A stretch of 64,000 bases of DNA from Bradysia coprophila (lineage: Eukaryota > Arthropoda > Insecta > Diptera > Sciaridae): positions 310,001 to 374,000 of the forward strand of contig NW_023503670.1 in NCBI RefSeq assembly GCF_014529535.1, read 5' to 3'. Both the position numbers and the translations under genes were made by a program. The notes beneath the pieces are model-generated. The model was given only the letters and a program-made list of their open reading frames with translations, did not search any database and was not told the DNA's origin. Below, one piece after another: positions 1 to 11,093 of this stretch. Positions within the stretch are counted from its first letter, which is position 1. The number at the start of each line of letters is the position of its first letter.

Positions 1-774
1 ACATTGCTAATATGACGAATACTCCATATGATGAATGCAACTAAGGATTCTGTGATATGAAGATATGCTGCTTTATCGTGTAAGTGGAAAGGAGGCAAAC
101 AAAGAAGGGCATATCATGTTATCATTTCTGTGTTTTTATCATGATATTGCTTTTTGTGAGTATAGATGCAGGGTTTATTTTAATATATTTAAATTTATGT
201 TTGCTCTTTCACGGAAATGATCGATTTTTCCAATATTCGAACACATCTGATGCAGTGTTCGGACACTAATTTTCTTAAACGATTTCACTGAATTTTTTGG
301 TAAAACATATAAAATGAATTATTAATCACTTAAAAACATTGAGCAGTTTTGTTTGAAAGTAGTGTTTGCAAACAACAAGTGTTTTTCATAGTGTCTGGTT
401 GGGACACCAGAAAAATCGTGAAAGTAATCGTTAACAATGATCTGTGAGTAACGTTAAACGTTAAAATCAAATTTCTTAACAGGGAAATTTAGTCCAGGGG
501 TTGACGACCTCATCAACATGTCAAAAGCTATTGTTGTGATAATGTGTTTCAAAATATAATATTTTCTAAATCCCGAAACTTGGGAAAGATCAAACGCTAG
601 CCTGTAATTACCAGAACAATTCGATTATGAGCTCCATAAGCGAAAATTCTCGAAAAGCTCATAGATGAGGCTCAAATCACACCTTACAGCTAATAATTTA
701 CTCATTAAAATGAGCATTTCAGTTTCCGAACCAGACACTCTCCTAACCATCAATTGCTCAGAGTATGTAGTTAC
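1..774. other. Intergenic, nothing recognised
   Basis: AT-rich sequence. Short open frames occur but show no family motif, no splice pattern and no codon bias. I see no gene here. Confidence 0.5.
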
Positions 775-933
775 ATTTCGCTTCTTCTATGTATCAATAA
801 ATATTCAAAAATCTAATGTTTTCCAAATTTTAGCTGGCGCTTCTCAAGACAGTGTCCTAAATCCTACCTTGTATAATGTCTTTACCTCTGATCTGAATAA
901 CCTCTTTGAATCGATCTGTCCGAAATACTTATA
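775..933 (+). mobile_element. LINE reverse transcriptase fragment (jockey-like)
   Basis: An open frame ending at 933 encodes ILAGASQDSVLNPTLYNVFT followed by SDLNNLF. This resembles the RT block of jockey/CR1-type LINEs, usually close to GVPQGSVLxPxLYNIxTSD. The upstream stretch FFYVSINIQKSNVFQ fits the strand before that block. The PQGS core reads as SQDS, and no YADD box or further RT motif follows, so this is a short, decayed scrap of an old insertion rather than a working element. Assignment to the jockey group is by motif resemblance only. Confidence 0.6.
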
Positions 934-1669
934 AGAAGGGATCCATAAGAAATTAATGGAAAACCAAATATTAAACAACCTGAGGACTTTGTCAGGAATT
1001 AGAAGAAATTACAAAACGGAGTTTCGGGAAAGTTAGGGCGATTATTCATAAATTGTCAGTATGTCATAAGCAGTATGTTCTTCAGATTCCTATATAAACA
1101 CCTCATCTCTCTCTGATAATAATGAGATTTTACGTGAGATCAGAAGGACGTAAAGTACTGTACGTACAAGGTTCCAAATTGGTATTTTGACGAGTCTTCA
1201 ATCGTCAAAATAAAAATTTGAGCCTCGGTCGTAATGTATTATACGAATTGTTTCAATTGCTAAATATATTGACGATTCATTACGATTTACCGGTAACAAT
1301 CCAAATAAACATAAGCTTAAGAAAACAGTTCATTTTATTCAAACTCAACTTGTCATTTTATGCATCGTACAAAAGTTTAGTTTTAATAAAATGTTACAAA
1401 TACCATCAATCATCGAACGGAATGAAGTTCTTATCAACAAAACAAAAAATATTAACGACTAGTTGCCAAAAAGTACGATCAAGTCTGTTCGTCAAATGAA
1501 TTTGAAATTAATTGCAAACAATAACAACTAATGTGCTCAGTTTGTCTTACACACCAGAGTGGTTTTGGTTTACCAATAAAATCGATATTATCATTTTAAT
1601 GTATTGATCAGCAAATGTTTTTCAAGCCTAAACTAATGGGACATATTTAGAGCGTTGCCAACTCCAAGT
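934..1669. other. Intergenic, nothing recognised
   Basis: AT-rich DNA between the LINE scrap and the first tRNA. An open frame of 93 codons (1218-1499) has no recognisable motif and is probably chance. Confidence 0.5.
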
Positions 1670-1749
1670 GGCAGCGTGGCCGAGTGGTCTAAGGCGCTGG
1701 TTTTAGGCACCAGTTCGAAAGAGCGTGGGTTCGAATCCCACCGCTGTCA
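1670..1749 (+). tRNA. tRNA-Leu (anticodon TAG)
   Basis: The sequence folds as a class II tRNA. The acceptor arms GGCAGCG and CGCTGTC leave discriminator A at 1749, with one G-T pair. The anticodon stem CTGGT/ACCAG encloses loop TTTAGGC, giving anticodon TAG for CTA codons. A leucine-type variable arm precedes the T arm GTGGG-TTCGAAT-CCCAC. Internal promoter boxes A (TGGCCGAGTGG) and B (GGTTCGAATCC) are intact. A run of T starting at 1751 serves as the Pol III terminator. No intron is needed. Confidence 0.93.
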
Positions 1750-1830
1750 ATTTTTTTTTTACTGTTCATTCCTCCCAATACCTCTGCTGTTATTTTTTTT
1801 ACTATTCATATCTTAGAATTTTGAAAATTA

Positions 1831-1853
1831 GAGTTCGAATCCCACCGCTGTCA
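1831..1853 (+). repeat. Truncated tRNA-Leu 3' tail with T run
   Basis: GAGTTCGAATCCCACCGCTG followed by TCA repeats the T arm and 3' acceptor half of the tRNA at 1670-1749, again followed by a T run. The sequence after the T run (tactgtttattcc) echoes the sequence downstream of the full gene (tactgttcattcc). This therefore looks like a tandem duplication of the tRNA tail and its flank, not an independent gene. Everything upstream of the T arm is missing. Confidence 0.75.
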
Positions 1854-2566
1854 TTTTTTTTACTGTTTATTCCATACATTCCTCCGAAAAGGAAAATTAG
1901 AGTTCGGTGTAGTCGATCAATAATAGCTTCCAATAATTTCACAATATTATCAATGCGACCTATCAGATATTGAAAAACTGATTGAGGATTGAGCTCAATA
2001 CCATTACAAAACTGTTATCAATGATTTATCTGAATTTTAAAACGAACCTAGAGAATTCCGTCATAAATTTTACGTTGTCGGCTTTATCATATTAACAGAT
2101 CCGTCAAGTCAAAAGCGTCAGAAGGTAGATAAAAAGCAAGGTAAAAGAAATTGATTAATGGAATCACCACTGAACTGAAATGAATTTTGAAGAGAAGTGG
2201 GTGGGAGGTTTGTTATATAGCAAGTAGCAGCTCAGTAAGTGGAAAATGTTTTGTATTTTGTAAGAAAGTTTTTCATTAAATGTTATGTTATAAAACAGAC
2301 ACAAGACGATGTTGAATACATTTCAAATCGAACATCTCAATGTTCTCTCACTGGATATCCTCGAATTTTATACAATAAAATCAAACGAATAACGATTATG
2401 AATTATGACATCATGAGCCTAATAAATTACTTTGCATCGAGTTGCATTTTGCACACAACGTTTTATGCCACAGCATCTAAAGTTTGCAAATTTTGCATAT
2501 TATGATGCTGAGTGGTATAAACAAAAATATGATACCAATGTCACATGTCAAGTCATTGAGAGATAA
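1854..2566. other. Intergenic, nothing recognised
   Basis: AT-rich sequence. The open frame at 2239-2505 (88 codons) lacks any motif or codon signal that I recognise. Confidence 0.45.
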
Positions 2567-2733
2567 GGGGCCGTTCATAAATTACGTAACGCTAGAGGGG
2601 GGAGGGGGGGGGTATGAGGCAAGCGTTACGGTTCTAACAAAATTGGGTCAAACTTGACCCTTTTAGCGTTACAGACCCGGGGGGGGGTCTGAAAAATGTT
2701 GATTTTTGCGTTACGTAATTTATGAACGGCCCC
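2567..2733. mobile_element. MITE with 26-bp inverted ends, TAA target duplication
   Basis: The two ends are perfect inverted repeats about 26 bp long: GGGGCCGTTCATAAATTACG continuing TAACGC, and its complement at 2708-2733. TAA flanks both sides (2564-2566 and 2734-2736), the duplication size used by PIF/Harbinger-type elements. The interior contains two G-rich runs and no coding potential. Elements ending in this kind of GGCCGTTCATAAATTACGTAACGC sequence are common in insect genomes. Confidence 0.85.
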
Positions 2734-2736
2734 TAA

Positions 2737-3610
2737 AGTAGCGAGCCCCAAAATAATTGAATTATTTAGTGTTTGGCTAAATGCAACAATTAACTACCCA
2801 AATGAATCATTATCATATCCAAACAACAACAACCTTAGGTGCATGTCTTCGCTGATCTTCTGGGTCACATATTTTCCTTAGCGAATAATTTGCGATACAG
2901 GGAAAGATTTACTCAACCACACTTACCAGTCCTATATTAACACAATTATTGTCGTTATTGTCGTTGGAATTCTTTTCATGATAATGTGTTTTTGATTATT
3001 TCTTGATTTGGCATTGGTCCGCTACACTCTAAGGTAAGTGAGGTAGTAGCTGACCGTGTAAGTGTAACTGTCCAGCTATATACTTTATCAGTTTTTGAAA
3101 ATAATTACAAGTTGTCCTCCTCCTGAACTACACTTTATAAAAAACCGCTCATTTTTTGTTCAGATTCACCTTTTACGTCGAATAAAAACGTAAAAACAAC
3201 ATCAGTTTCTCGGCTCACTATCAAAACTTCTTTCGATATTTTCTGATGTTCTATGAGCTGCGAACATATCAAATTAAATTCCGACGAAAGAAAAACTTAC
3301 TTTCATCGAAATAATCCAAAGATATTCATGACGCAAATTGAAAAATTCCTTAAACGGTCAGATTCTGCCTCACTTACCTTATACACAAATATATTCTGTA
3401 AATTCTATAACTCAATCTTGATACAACTCACTCACACAACCTTCTTGGTTGTGTATACCCTCAACCGAAGGTAATTTTTATTCCTAACACAACCACAAAC
3501 TTTGTGTATGTGTAAATATGCGCACACGAACATCTGACACTGTGTATATTTATCTAATCTTTGAAATGTGCTTGTAGAATCGAACGTTCATTTGTCGTCT
3601 GGTTTGACAT
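2737..3610. other. Intergenic, nothing recognised
   Basis: No coding signal. Short open frames (for example 3253-3474) are rich in A and T and have no family motif. Confidence 0.45.
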
Positions 3611-3692
3611 GGTAGCGTGGCCGAGCGGTCTAAGGCGCTGGTTTAAGGCACCAGTCTCCTCGGAGGCGTGGGTTCGAATCCCACCGCTGCCA
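3611..3692 (+). tRNA. tRNA-Leu (anticodon AAG)
   Basis: The acceptor arms GGTAGCG and CGCTGCC pair perfectly with discriminator A at 3692. The anticodon stem CTGGT/ACCAG encloses loop TTAAGGC, giving AAG, expected to be read as IAG for CTT and CTC codons. The variable arm TCTCCTCGGAGGC is a typical class II hairpin. Boxes A and B are canonical and a long T run starts at 3697. It shares its body with the TAG gene 1.9 kb upstream, so the two isoacceptors are probably paralogues. Confidence 0.95.
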
Positions 3693-4441
3693 CAATTTTT
3701 TTATTTTTTTTACGCCAATTACACTGTTGCTTGATCGACACAATTCACAGAACACTGATTATGCCTCAAATTGGTTTTTATCGTCACTTTTTAGATTGTG
3801 TTCTTTTATACGCTTTGAAAGGAAATTCCCTTGGGGAATGAGGTACACTGTTGGAACTACATCCCACCGTTCCGTTTCTTTTTAAAAAAGAAGTATACGT
3901 TGCAAATGCACATTACTGGAATTTTTACTTTCAATCATGATAGATTGATGAGCGCCTTGTTTTAATGAGACTTTATTTCGTGTAATGAAACAGAGAATAA
4001 CGAAAGAAACGTGTAAAAAATTAAGATTGGCTCGCTCGGTATGTGTTTTAATGTAGATCGTAGCAAGGGGTTTCGGTGGCTTTTGAAATGAAGTTTCTCT
4101 CTAGCAATATGGGAAATTGCAATGTCAAACATATGTCCAAAAAGTCTTTAACTTGTGCTAGGTACAGTCCTTTTTCAGCGTAGCCTCCCAATTAAAATAT
4201 CTAATGTGTGGCAACGTGTAAAAAACAAAAATTAAAACCGACCAGAAATTTAAAATTTTGAATCTAGGGATTCAACAAATCCAACGTTTGTTATTGAAAC
4301 CCAGCAACATTTCAATTCTTAATTGTGGTCTGTAATTATGTAATCTTTTGCTTCATTTTAACAAATTGAAGCAAGATCTATTACTTCAGCAGTTTTAACA
4401 CCTTTTTACTTTTCATGCTTCGTTGCTGAAAATGAGCGAAT

Positions 4442-4461
4442 TTCGGAATCCCACCGCTGCC
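4442..4461 (+). repeat. Truncated tRNA-Leu 3' tail with T run
   Basis: TTCGGAATCCCACCGCTGCC resembles the T-loop-to-acceptor tail of the AAG tRNA at 3611-3692 with one inserted base, followed by a T run. About 30 bp downstream the text 'gacacaattcacagat' echoes 'gacacaattcacagaa' found downstream of the full tRNA. It is therefore probably a second, decayed duplication of tRNA tail plus flank, as at 1831. Confidence 0.65.
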
Positions 4462-4649
4462 TTTTTTTGTTAGCAGTCGGTTAACCAGACACAATTCACA
4501 GATTACATGCTTTAAATTTAGTTGTTTTATACACTTCGAAGGGAATGGGTGCACGGATGGAATTAATATAAATCGAACTGTTTGCGGTTTTGTATTACTC
4601 TAATAAATGTTGGTGGGTTCTTTGGGAGGATGAAAATAAAATTCTTTAT

Positions 4650-4860
4650 GTTCTGTCACATTGACTCATTCACTCTTCTCTTACTCCGACTTAACTATAC
4701 ACAGCGATCGACGTATTTCAATCGCTTTGCCTCCTAGGCCAATCAGGTAGGTACAAAAGGACAATCACACAAGGTACAGTCCGACTAACTACGTTATTCA
4801 GTTTCTAACTACACATTGAAAAGATCTTCTGGGAGATTAACCACTAGAATAATCAGAATA
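4650..4860 (+). repeat. Dispersed repeat, copy A
   Basis: This segment shares an ordered set of phrases with 22700-22985: an ACTCCGACTT...TATAC block, an AGGCCAA.CAGGTA block, GGACAATCACACAAGG, TACAGTCCGACTAACTAC, and a GATCT.CTGGGAGATT block. The copies diverge and differ by small gaps. Target duplications and the full element boundaries cannot be fixed from two copies. The class of the repeat is unknown. Confidence 0.6.
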
Positions 4861-5418
4861 ATAATGTTTAACTTACTTTCAATCTCTTTGTCGATTTTAT
4901 ATTCCATGCGTTATGGTTGGTATTTTCTTACATCAATTCGTATTGTCCCACTAATATTGTCGATGGATTTTGGATTCGGATACTAGCTTTGACATTGCGG
5001 AGCCAATTGCCATGCTATAGTGTGATTCTTGATTTCCAAACAAATTTCGTATTCTCGACACAGTCTGATGAAACGGGACGACTGTCGTCAGAGATTGGTA
5101 AATCCTTTCTCAGTGTAAATTACACATCCGTTTCAAAATCAATCAATCAAGCCGAATAACATACTTTCGAGACGGGTTCAAATTTCATTATTTCACATTA
5201 TTTTCACAGGGCAAAACATTTTTGCGACCATTCATCGCCTACCAGAGTTATATCATTCTTCTTCGTTCTTCTTCTTCAATACAAGCGACTTTATTCGCAC
5301 GCAAAACGTTTCTTAACAATTTTTATTCAAGCGAAACTGAAAAAATAAATTCAATTCGATCACAGCATTATTTTCAAGTTCACTTTCAAGAGGTTGCATA
5401 ATTCTACCGGTTCACATA
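4861..5418. other. Intergenic and ATRIP 3' flank
   Basis: No gene is seen. On the minus strand, a poly(A) signal AATAAA (plus-strand TTTATT at 5290-5295) lies about 125 bp past the ATRIP stop and is a plausible 3' end for that transcript. Confidence 0.45.
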
Positions 5419-8400
5419 CTAATCAATCTCGTCGAAAAATGTATCGACCACATTATTGTACACCTCAGCGGCTTCTGCAGAGTATTTGCTGGTAATATTT
5501 TTGTTGTATCGCAGATACTCGACCATGGGTCCAAGTCGTTGGAGACAGACTGACTGCAGGGCATGTTCTAGAAAGTTAATTTTAAATTACCGGTTATTGA
5601 CAACGACACGACAGTAATGATCTCTAGCTAGGGTCCTCTTTTATATAGAAAACATTAGGCGAAACTCAAAAAACGAACATAAATTCAAGTAACTTACGAT
5701 GTGCTGATTTGAACTTGAAGTCGTACAAATTTAACCATTCGACGACCATACGAATCCGATTTTTGATAATGGTGCCACCGGCGTTCAGTAGATCGTCTAC
5801 ATAATGCTTCACCAGATTATCGTACAAAAACTCGATCCCAAATTTAGCCACTGTCGAAACGGAATTGGAATCTGTAAGTGGAACGACTATCTAGAAATCA
5901 CCAGCACAGCTTATGTCGTTCATTTCAAATTACCGATCTCATTAGGATATTCAATCCAATGCAGCAGATACACGTACAATAAAGTGACGACTACACCAAA
6001 CATTCTCGCCCTGCATAAGCAACTGCCACGCTTATCTGTAATCAACCACTTCGGCGACTGAAGCAACGAGTATCGCATAAACAATATCGTCGACTGAGTG
6101 ATCACGGTCAATTGTTTGATGCTAAACTTTATCTTTTCGTGCGGTAAGATGTGCAACCGGATGAGTAAAGCGTATATTTGTAGTGTGCACGAATCCTCTG
6201 TGTATTTTATATATCCCTGTGGTTCGGCAATGTCGCATGTATTTCGACTGCAACACAGAGCGTCCAGGAAGGCTTCATTCTCCGGGCGACAAGACATCAA
6301 TTCCAAAAACTTCGATATTTTCTCCAGCGATCCGATTCCCGGTCGGCACAGCAGAATATTGTGCAAAGTGTTGGCAAAGACCATAACGCTGAAAGGGAAG
6401 AGAGTGGTGATGAGAACGATAACAATTTAGATTAGACATGATAGCGAACAACCTCTGCGAATTGAGAATATTGTCGTTGTCGGCGAGGATCGTTAACAAA
6501 TGGCATGAGCTTTCAATAACACCTTGAAAACTCTCTACATTTTTCTGTAAAAAAAAATACGAAAAATTATGTATCTCCAATTAGACGCAGATTAGTAAAA
6601 CGTTACATAATAGCTAAAGGTCCTTATCGTTATCGATAAAAACTCCATTACACTTTTCGTCTCATCACCGCCCCTGCGCTGAAACAACATCGATGACAAC
6701 TGCGGAAATCGTTCGCAAATTGTTGCCAAACACACCAATATTCTACGCGAAAGAAACGCTTCCTCTCGATCGAACAGTTTGTTTTCCGAAACAATGGAAT
6801 AGTCCGTCCACTCACCAACATCCGAGTGAGTGCACGAAACGTCGTTCTTCTTCGGGTCGGTGTGGTCTTTTTCGGACGCCACATACATTTGGTTCACACT
6901 GGATAATGCCAGATTGAACGTCTGTTTGGAAAGTTGAGACGACTTTTAAATTGTAAACGAAAATGACTAGAATTAGACACCAACCTCGTCTAGCATTTTG
7001 GATATACTGTTGCTGTTTAAGTCTTTGTTTGACATAAGGTCGGCAAGGATCAATTGAAGTCCGTTCAAGAATTCCCATTGTTTTTTATCGTCCATTGACA
7101 CCCAGTACGAGTCAGACAATTTCGATGAAATGTACAATCGAGGATCGACTGGCCTGACAGCTAATAAAATAATCGTTTAATCACTCCTTCGCATGGAGGC
7201 TTTAAAAGTTATTACCTTGAACTGGAAGGCATGACTTGGTCGGTAACTTAAACTTTTCCCAATCATGTAAAAGTGTTTCCGACTTTTGACGCACCACCGA
7301 CTGTTGAGACTGTTGAGAACAAATCGACTTCCGGCTCTGTTGATGCAGTGATGACATTTCCTAATTTTTTTAACAGAAATAAAGGAAAGTTGTCATAGTC
7401 TCGTCAACAACTAAAAGCTTCCAAATCTGATACCTTGAACTGTAATTGTGATTTTAAGTCCAAGATCGTCTTCTCCAACTCTGACATTTTCATCGACAAA
7501 TCGTTCCGGACCTTCGATATTTCGTTTGACTTCTCTTTACGTATGTTATCAAACTGATTCTTCAATCGTTCATTTTCACTGCGAAGCAAAGACGACTGAA
7601 ATCGAGAAGAAGAAAAAGTTTCAATTTGACGCTGAATGAAAGCATAAAGCGGAAATACCTCGCCGTCTTTGGTCTGGCAAAGTTCGGTTATCCGTTGATT
7701 TTCGCATTGCAAATGTTCGATTTCCTTTTGCAGATCTCCTTGCTTCTGGGTGAGAAATTTTACTTTTAAATTTTGACTTTGTGCCTGCGATTCTGTTCGA
7801 AGAAAAGAAATGTTTTCATTGTCTCTGAAATGTTTCGCTGAAACGACGTGCGGTATTACCGGTCGGTTCCATTGGCCTTGGTATTTCTATGTTTTGACTA
7901 AATTGAGTGGATTGCGGTTGGTCCTGCGGTCGAAATGTGAAATTCATGTCGATTTGAGTGCTCGTCTGAATCGGTGCTCGCTTATCACGTGGAACTTCCG
8001 ATGGAACCTTGAACACAGACGGCGATACAGGCCTTTCGTTGGCCTGTGGCAGCGTTCCAGCACGTAGGTTTGGATTGCCAATGACATCGAAATTATTTAT
8101 TTCCGAAAATATTCGATCGTCTTCCTCCGTAAATTGCAGTAGATTTTTCACAACGTCCTGCTCCTCATTCGGCATTTTAATTTCGACCATATTGTTCTGG
8201 CTCATGTTCATCGATTGAACGATAATCTGCTGATTGATTGCATCCATGTCCATATTGTCGACCATTTGTGAGGCGATCAATATGAATTCGTCGTCCGCAT
8301 CAGCCCACAAATTTTCATCTTTGGCCGGTGGTACTGGTGGTGGTGGCACATTGTTCCGTTGTGTTTGATGCGTAACATCCGGTTTTCGAATAGAATTGCC

Positions 8401-8592
8401 CGAAGAGCTGGTAGGATTCGGTTTGTCATTGATCGATGTTGATGTTGTTGGCTTTTGTAATTGTAAAACATTTGACGGATTCGATTGTGTGCTTTGATTG
8501 GATGCTCCCGTGAGTGAAACATTCAGTTTTCGCATTTTCGACTTGGGCTCCTTGTACTGGAATGCATTTTTGCTCGGCGGTCGTTTGTACAT
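5419..8592 (-). CDS. ATRIP: ATR-interacting protein (ATRIP / mus304-like)
   Basis: ATRIP is the partner that brings the ATR checkpoint kinase to RPA-coated single-stranded DNA in the nucleus. I traced ten exons on the minus strand: 8592-7860, 7837-7659, 7595-7434, 7360-7216, 7160-6985, 6921-6607, 6544-6453, 6388-5934, 5871-5698 and 5567-5419. All borders are GT-AG, phases agree, introns are mostly 22-79 bp with one of 130 bp, and the product is 859 aa, close to the size of the fly protein. The N-terminus is low complexity with a PPPPVPP run. An acidic segment LWADADDEFILIASQMVDNM (about residues 95-114) matches the RPA-binding checkpoint recruitment motif. A heptad-rich coiled coil spans about residues 245-358, as expected for ATRIP dimerisation. 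The C-terminal half is helical, as in the family. The start is the first Met of the open exon. Family assignment rests on the acidic motif, coiled coil and layout. Confidence 0.82.
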
Positions 8593-9461
8593 TACTGACT
8601 TGAATAATTAAACAAACAAAAACAAAGTAAAGATCCCGCAATTAGCTGAACATCAACATTTAAAACAAATCCAATGTGTAACTGTCAAAAGTCAGCTGGT
8701 ACGATGTTCCCTTTACCCACCAAAATGTTTTTGAATATTACACACACACATGAACATGTGTGGGCCGTGTGGGCCTTAAGTCATCTGCATAACAAAATTA
8801 GAGGTGAGCGGTTGCGAATCATTTTAATTTTTCTTTTATGAGAAGAAAAAACTTCTTGAGAATGTTGAGATCCCTGGACTTAGCGTTGATTGATGTGCTC
8901 GCAGTATCATTGATAATTCAAATGACAGGCAAAATATTTGCTAATTTTCTGTCTCTTAATTTTAAACCACTCGAAAACCGATTAATCCGAAATTGAAGGT
9001 TGTAAGGAGCCCTAATTTCTTCGCTGCTTCGACTGCTATCTCGTAATTATAATATAAATCATTTGCCTCTACACATACACTGTTTCGGCATCAGAATCCT
9101 AAGACGGACAGTTATTCATTTATGTATAAATTAGATTTGACTGGAGGTCTAGTCGCCACAGGAGTCCTGTGACAGGACCAAAGGGATCTACTAGTTTTGC
9201 TACAAATGATGAAAAGTGGAATTCTTTAACGAGGCGAAGCCGAGTAAGACAAATTCATGACATCACGAGTTACAAACGACATTTTTTTATGCCGTTGATC
9301 ATCAAGAACCAAAACGAAAAAATCATTCTAAACAACAATTTCAGTTTGTATTAACAACTACCAACCTTCTACCCTCAACTGCTGAAAGTTTTGCAGACCA
9401 CTTATCATCTGTTCTCAACATCTACGATAAAATCAAGCACGAAGAGTGAATGAGTAGGTCC
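8593..9461. other. Intergenic / ATRIP upstream region
   Basis: Short AC/TG-rich stretch near 8740-8775; otherwise AT-rich DNA. I see no gene. The ATRIP promoter should lie in the first few hundred bases, but I cannot point to a specific element. Confidence 0.4.
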
Positions 9462-9816
9462 CACAGAGTAAAGTTAACTACGCAGGAGCGCTACTTTGAC
9501 TAAGGAAAGGACCTGAATAATCTAGTAGCCCTACGTTTTTTGCGAATAAAATTTTTCAATTTATGTCAGTGTTCAGTTCATTTTCATACAGTCAACGCAT
9601 TTCAAGCAAAAGTGGTCATAGTCGACAGCTGCCAAAAAGAATACTATTTTGTATGAAATGGTTTTTACAGTGTTTTATGTATGACACACTGTCAAGTTTC
9701 AGTACCTTATTTATAGTGTCACTCATGCTTGAAGTGCGTTGATACAATGTATTAGGTCATTTATTTGACGTTTCGAAAATGAACCGCTACTGCCTGATTT
9801 TTTTTACCCTGCCGTG
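9462..9816. mobile_element. hAT-like MITE, old copy (split by a nested MITE)
   Basis: This is a diverged member of the family seen whole at 37795-37997 and 56766-56969. Left end CACAGAGTAAAG and right end CCTGCCGTG are flanked by an 8-bp duplication GTAGGTCC (9454-9461 and 9817-9824). The interior matches the younger copies (GGACCTGAATAATCTAGTAG, TTATGTCAGTGTTCA) but has many substitutions. A second MITE sits inside it at 9591-9742. Confidence 0.85.
9591..9742. mobile_element. MITE with TCAACGCAYTTCAAGC ends, nested
   Basis: Its inverted ends read TCAACGCATTTCAAGCA and TGCTTGAAGTGCGTTGA, and it is flanked by TACA on both sides (9587-9590, 9743-9746). It lies inside the older hAT-like MITE and splits that element's TTCATACA phrase. 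Relatives lie at 60941-61087 and 61428-61547. There is no coding content. Confidence 0.85.
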
Positions 9817-9824
9817 GTAGGTCC

Positions 9825-11093
9825 TAAAAAATGGCAAAATTTAATTTGAAATTACTTCGTCAAGGCTACGTTGTTCCGAAAGATCATGAACAGAGACAGC
9901 TGGCAGCAAAATTTGAACGATTCAGCGGATTTTTTCTGGATATAATTTTTAGTACACTTTTGTGTCGCTGTACTTCTACGTCCACTAGAAAATTTTGCTT
10001 ACACATCCTTCATGATAAATTCAGTTGCGTCATAAGCTGTTCAAGAACCGGTGGCCAATGTGCTAGGATTCACCATTTATATTAAGGAATAATTTTACGG
10101 TCTCGTACGTAGTAATTTAAATTTACTAAATCTCCATAATGGCCTGTGGAGTCTTTTGCAACTGTGAAACTAGGTGGACAAAATACTGAACCAATTTCAT
10201 AAAGTTGGTTTTCCATTCACTTGATGCCGCTCATATTTTCAATCATTTATATTTTTCGTAAAGTACACCGACAACAGCTGATTCGTGTGACCCAGCTACC
10301 ACTCACGTTCCATACTTTTGACATTCATAAGGAATGATAACAAAAAATTTAGCAGACAAACATTTGAGCACATCATAATTGCAGAAATATTTTGTTAAAT
10401 CTATTTTCCATCGAGAAATATAGTTTATATTCAATTTAATTATTTAATTATCATTAAGTTTAACATTGCATCCACCTTTGTCCAGCTAAATAAACAAAAT
10501 CGGAGTCGCTGCTTTCACGGATAGTAAATTTCAACTGATAAAGTTGCAGATTTAGTCGGTTTAAATTACATAATAAAATTCGGGACTTAAAATTTCGTTG
10601 ATAAATAATAAAATCAAAAGTAAAGGAAAAATGCAACATTTGTGTGCTACTGATTAGCAACGCCGTTCCGTCATCGAAATCCTACTTTATACACACCAAC
10701 AAAACGACAAGATTTCGATAAAAGAAGAAAACAATTTACGAAAATATACATTTAACATTGACACTGCTAATTGGCGATAATAATTTCGTGGCAGTTGAAT
10801 TAAAAATGTGCTTTGGTGCGTCGACATTGTCATTAAATAAATTTCGGTTTATTTTGCGACAGAAGATTGATCACCTCAACATAAATCGTCGTCTTCAGTA
10901 GACTTCGAACGGAGGAGCGAGAAAGAAGACTTTAGTAACACTTATCTAATCAGGAGTATCAGTGTTGTTGGGTACGGACAAAATAAAAATAAATTTAAAA
11001 TCAGCACGAGGGACATCAAAATATGATATGCGAGGGCTTGTTATAACTTTTGATAAAATTTGTTTTTTTCTTTTTTTTACATATTTCAGTGAA
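9825..11093. other. Intergenic; probable UCP4 5' leader at the right end
   Basis: No protein gene is recognised. A polypyrimidine tract and AG at 11068-11089 immediately precede the UCP4 start codon, which suggests a noncoding upstream exon somewhere in 10.6-11.0 kb. Its donor cannot be fixed by eye. Confidence 0.4.

Noticed and set aside
1831-1853. A fourth tRNA gene
   Set aside because: Only the T arm and 3' acceptor strand are present; there is no anticodon arm.
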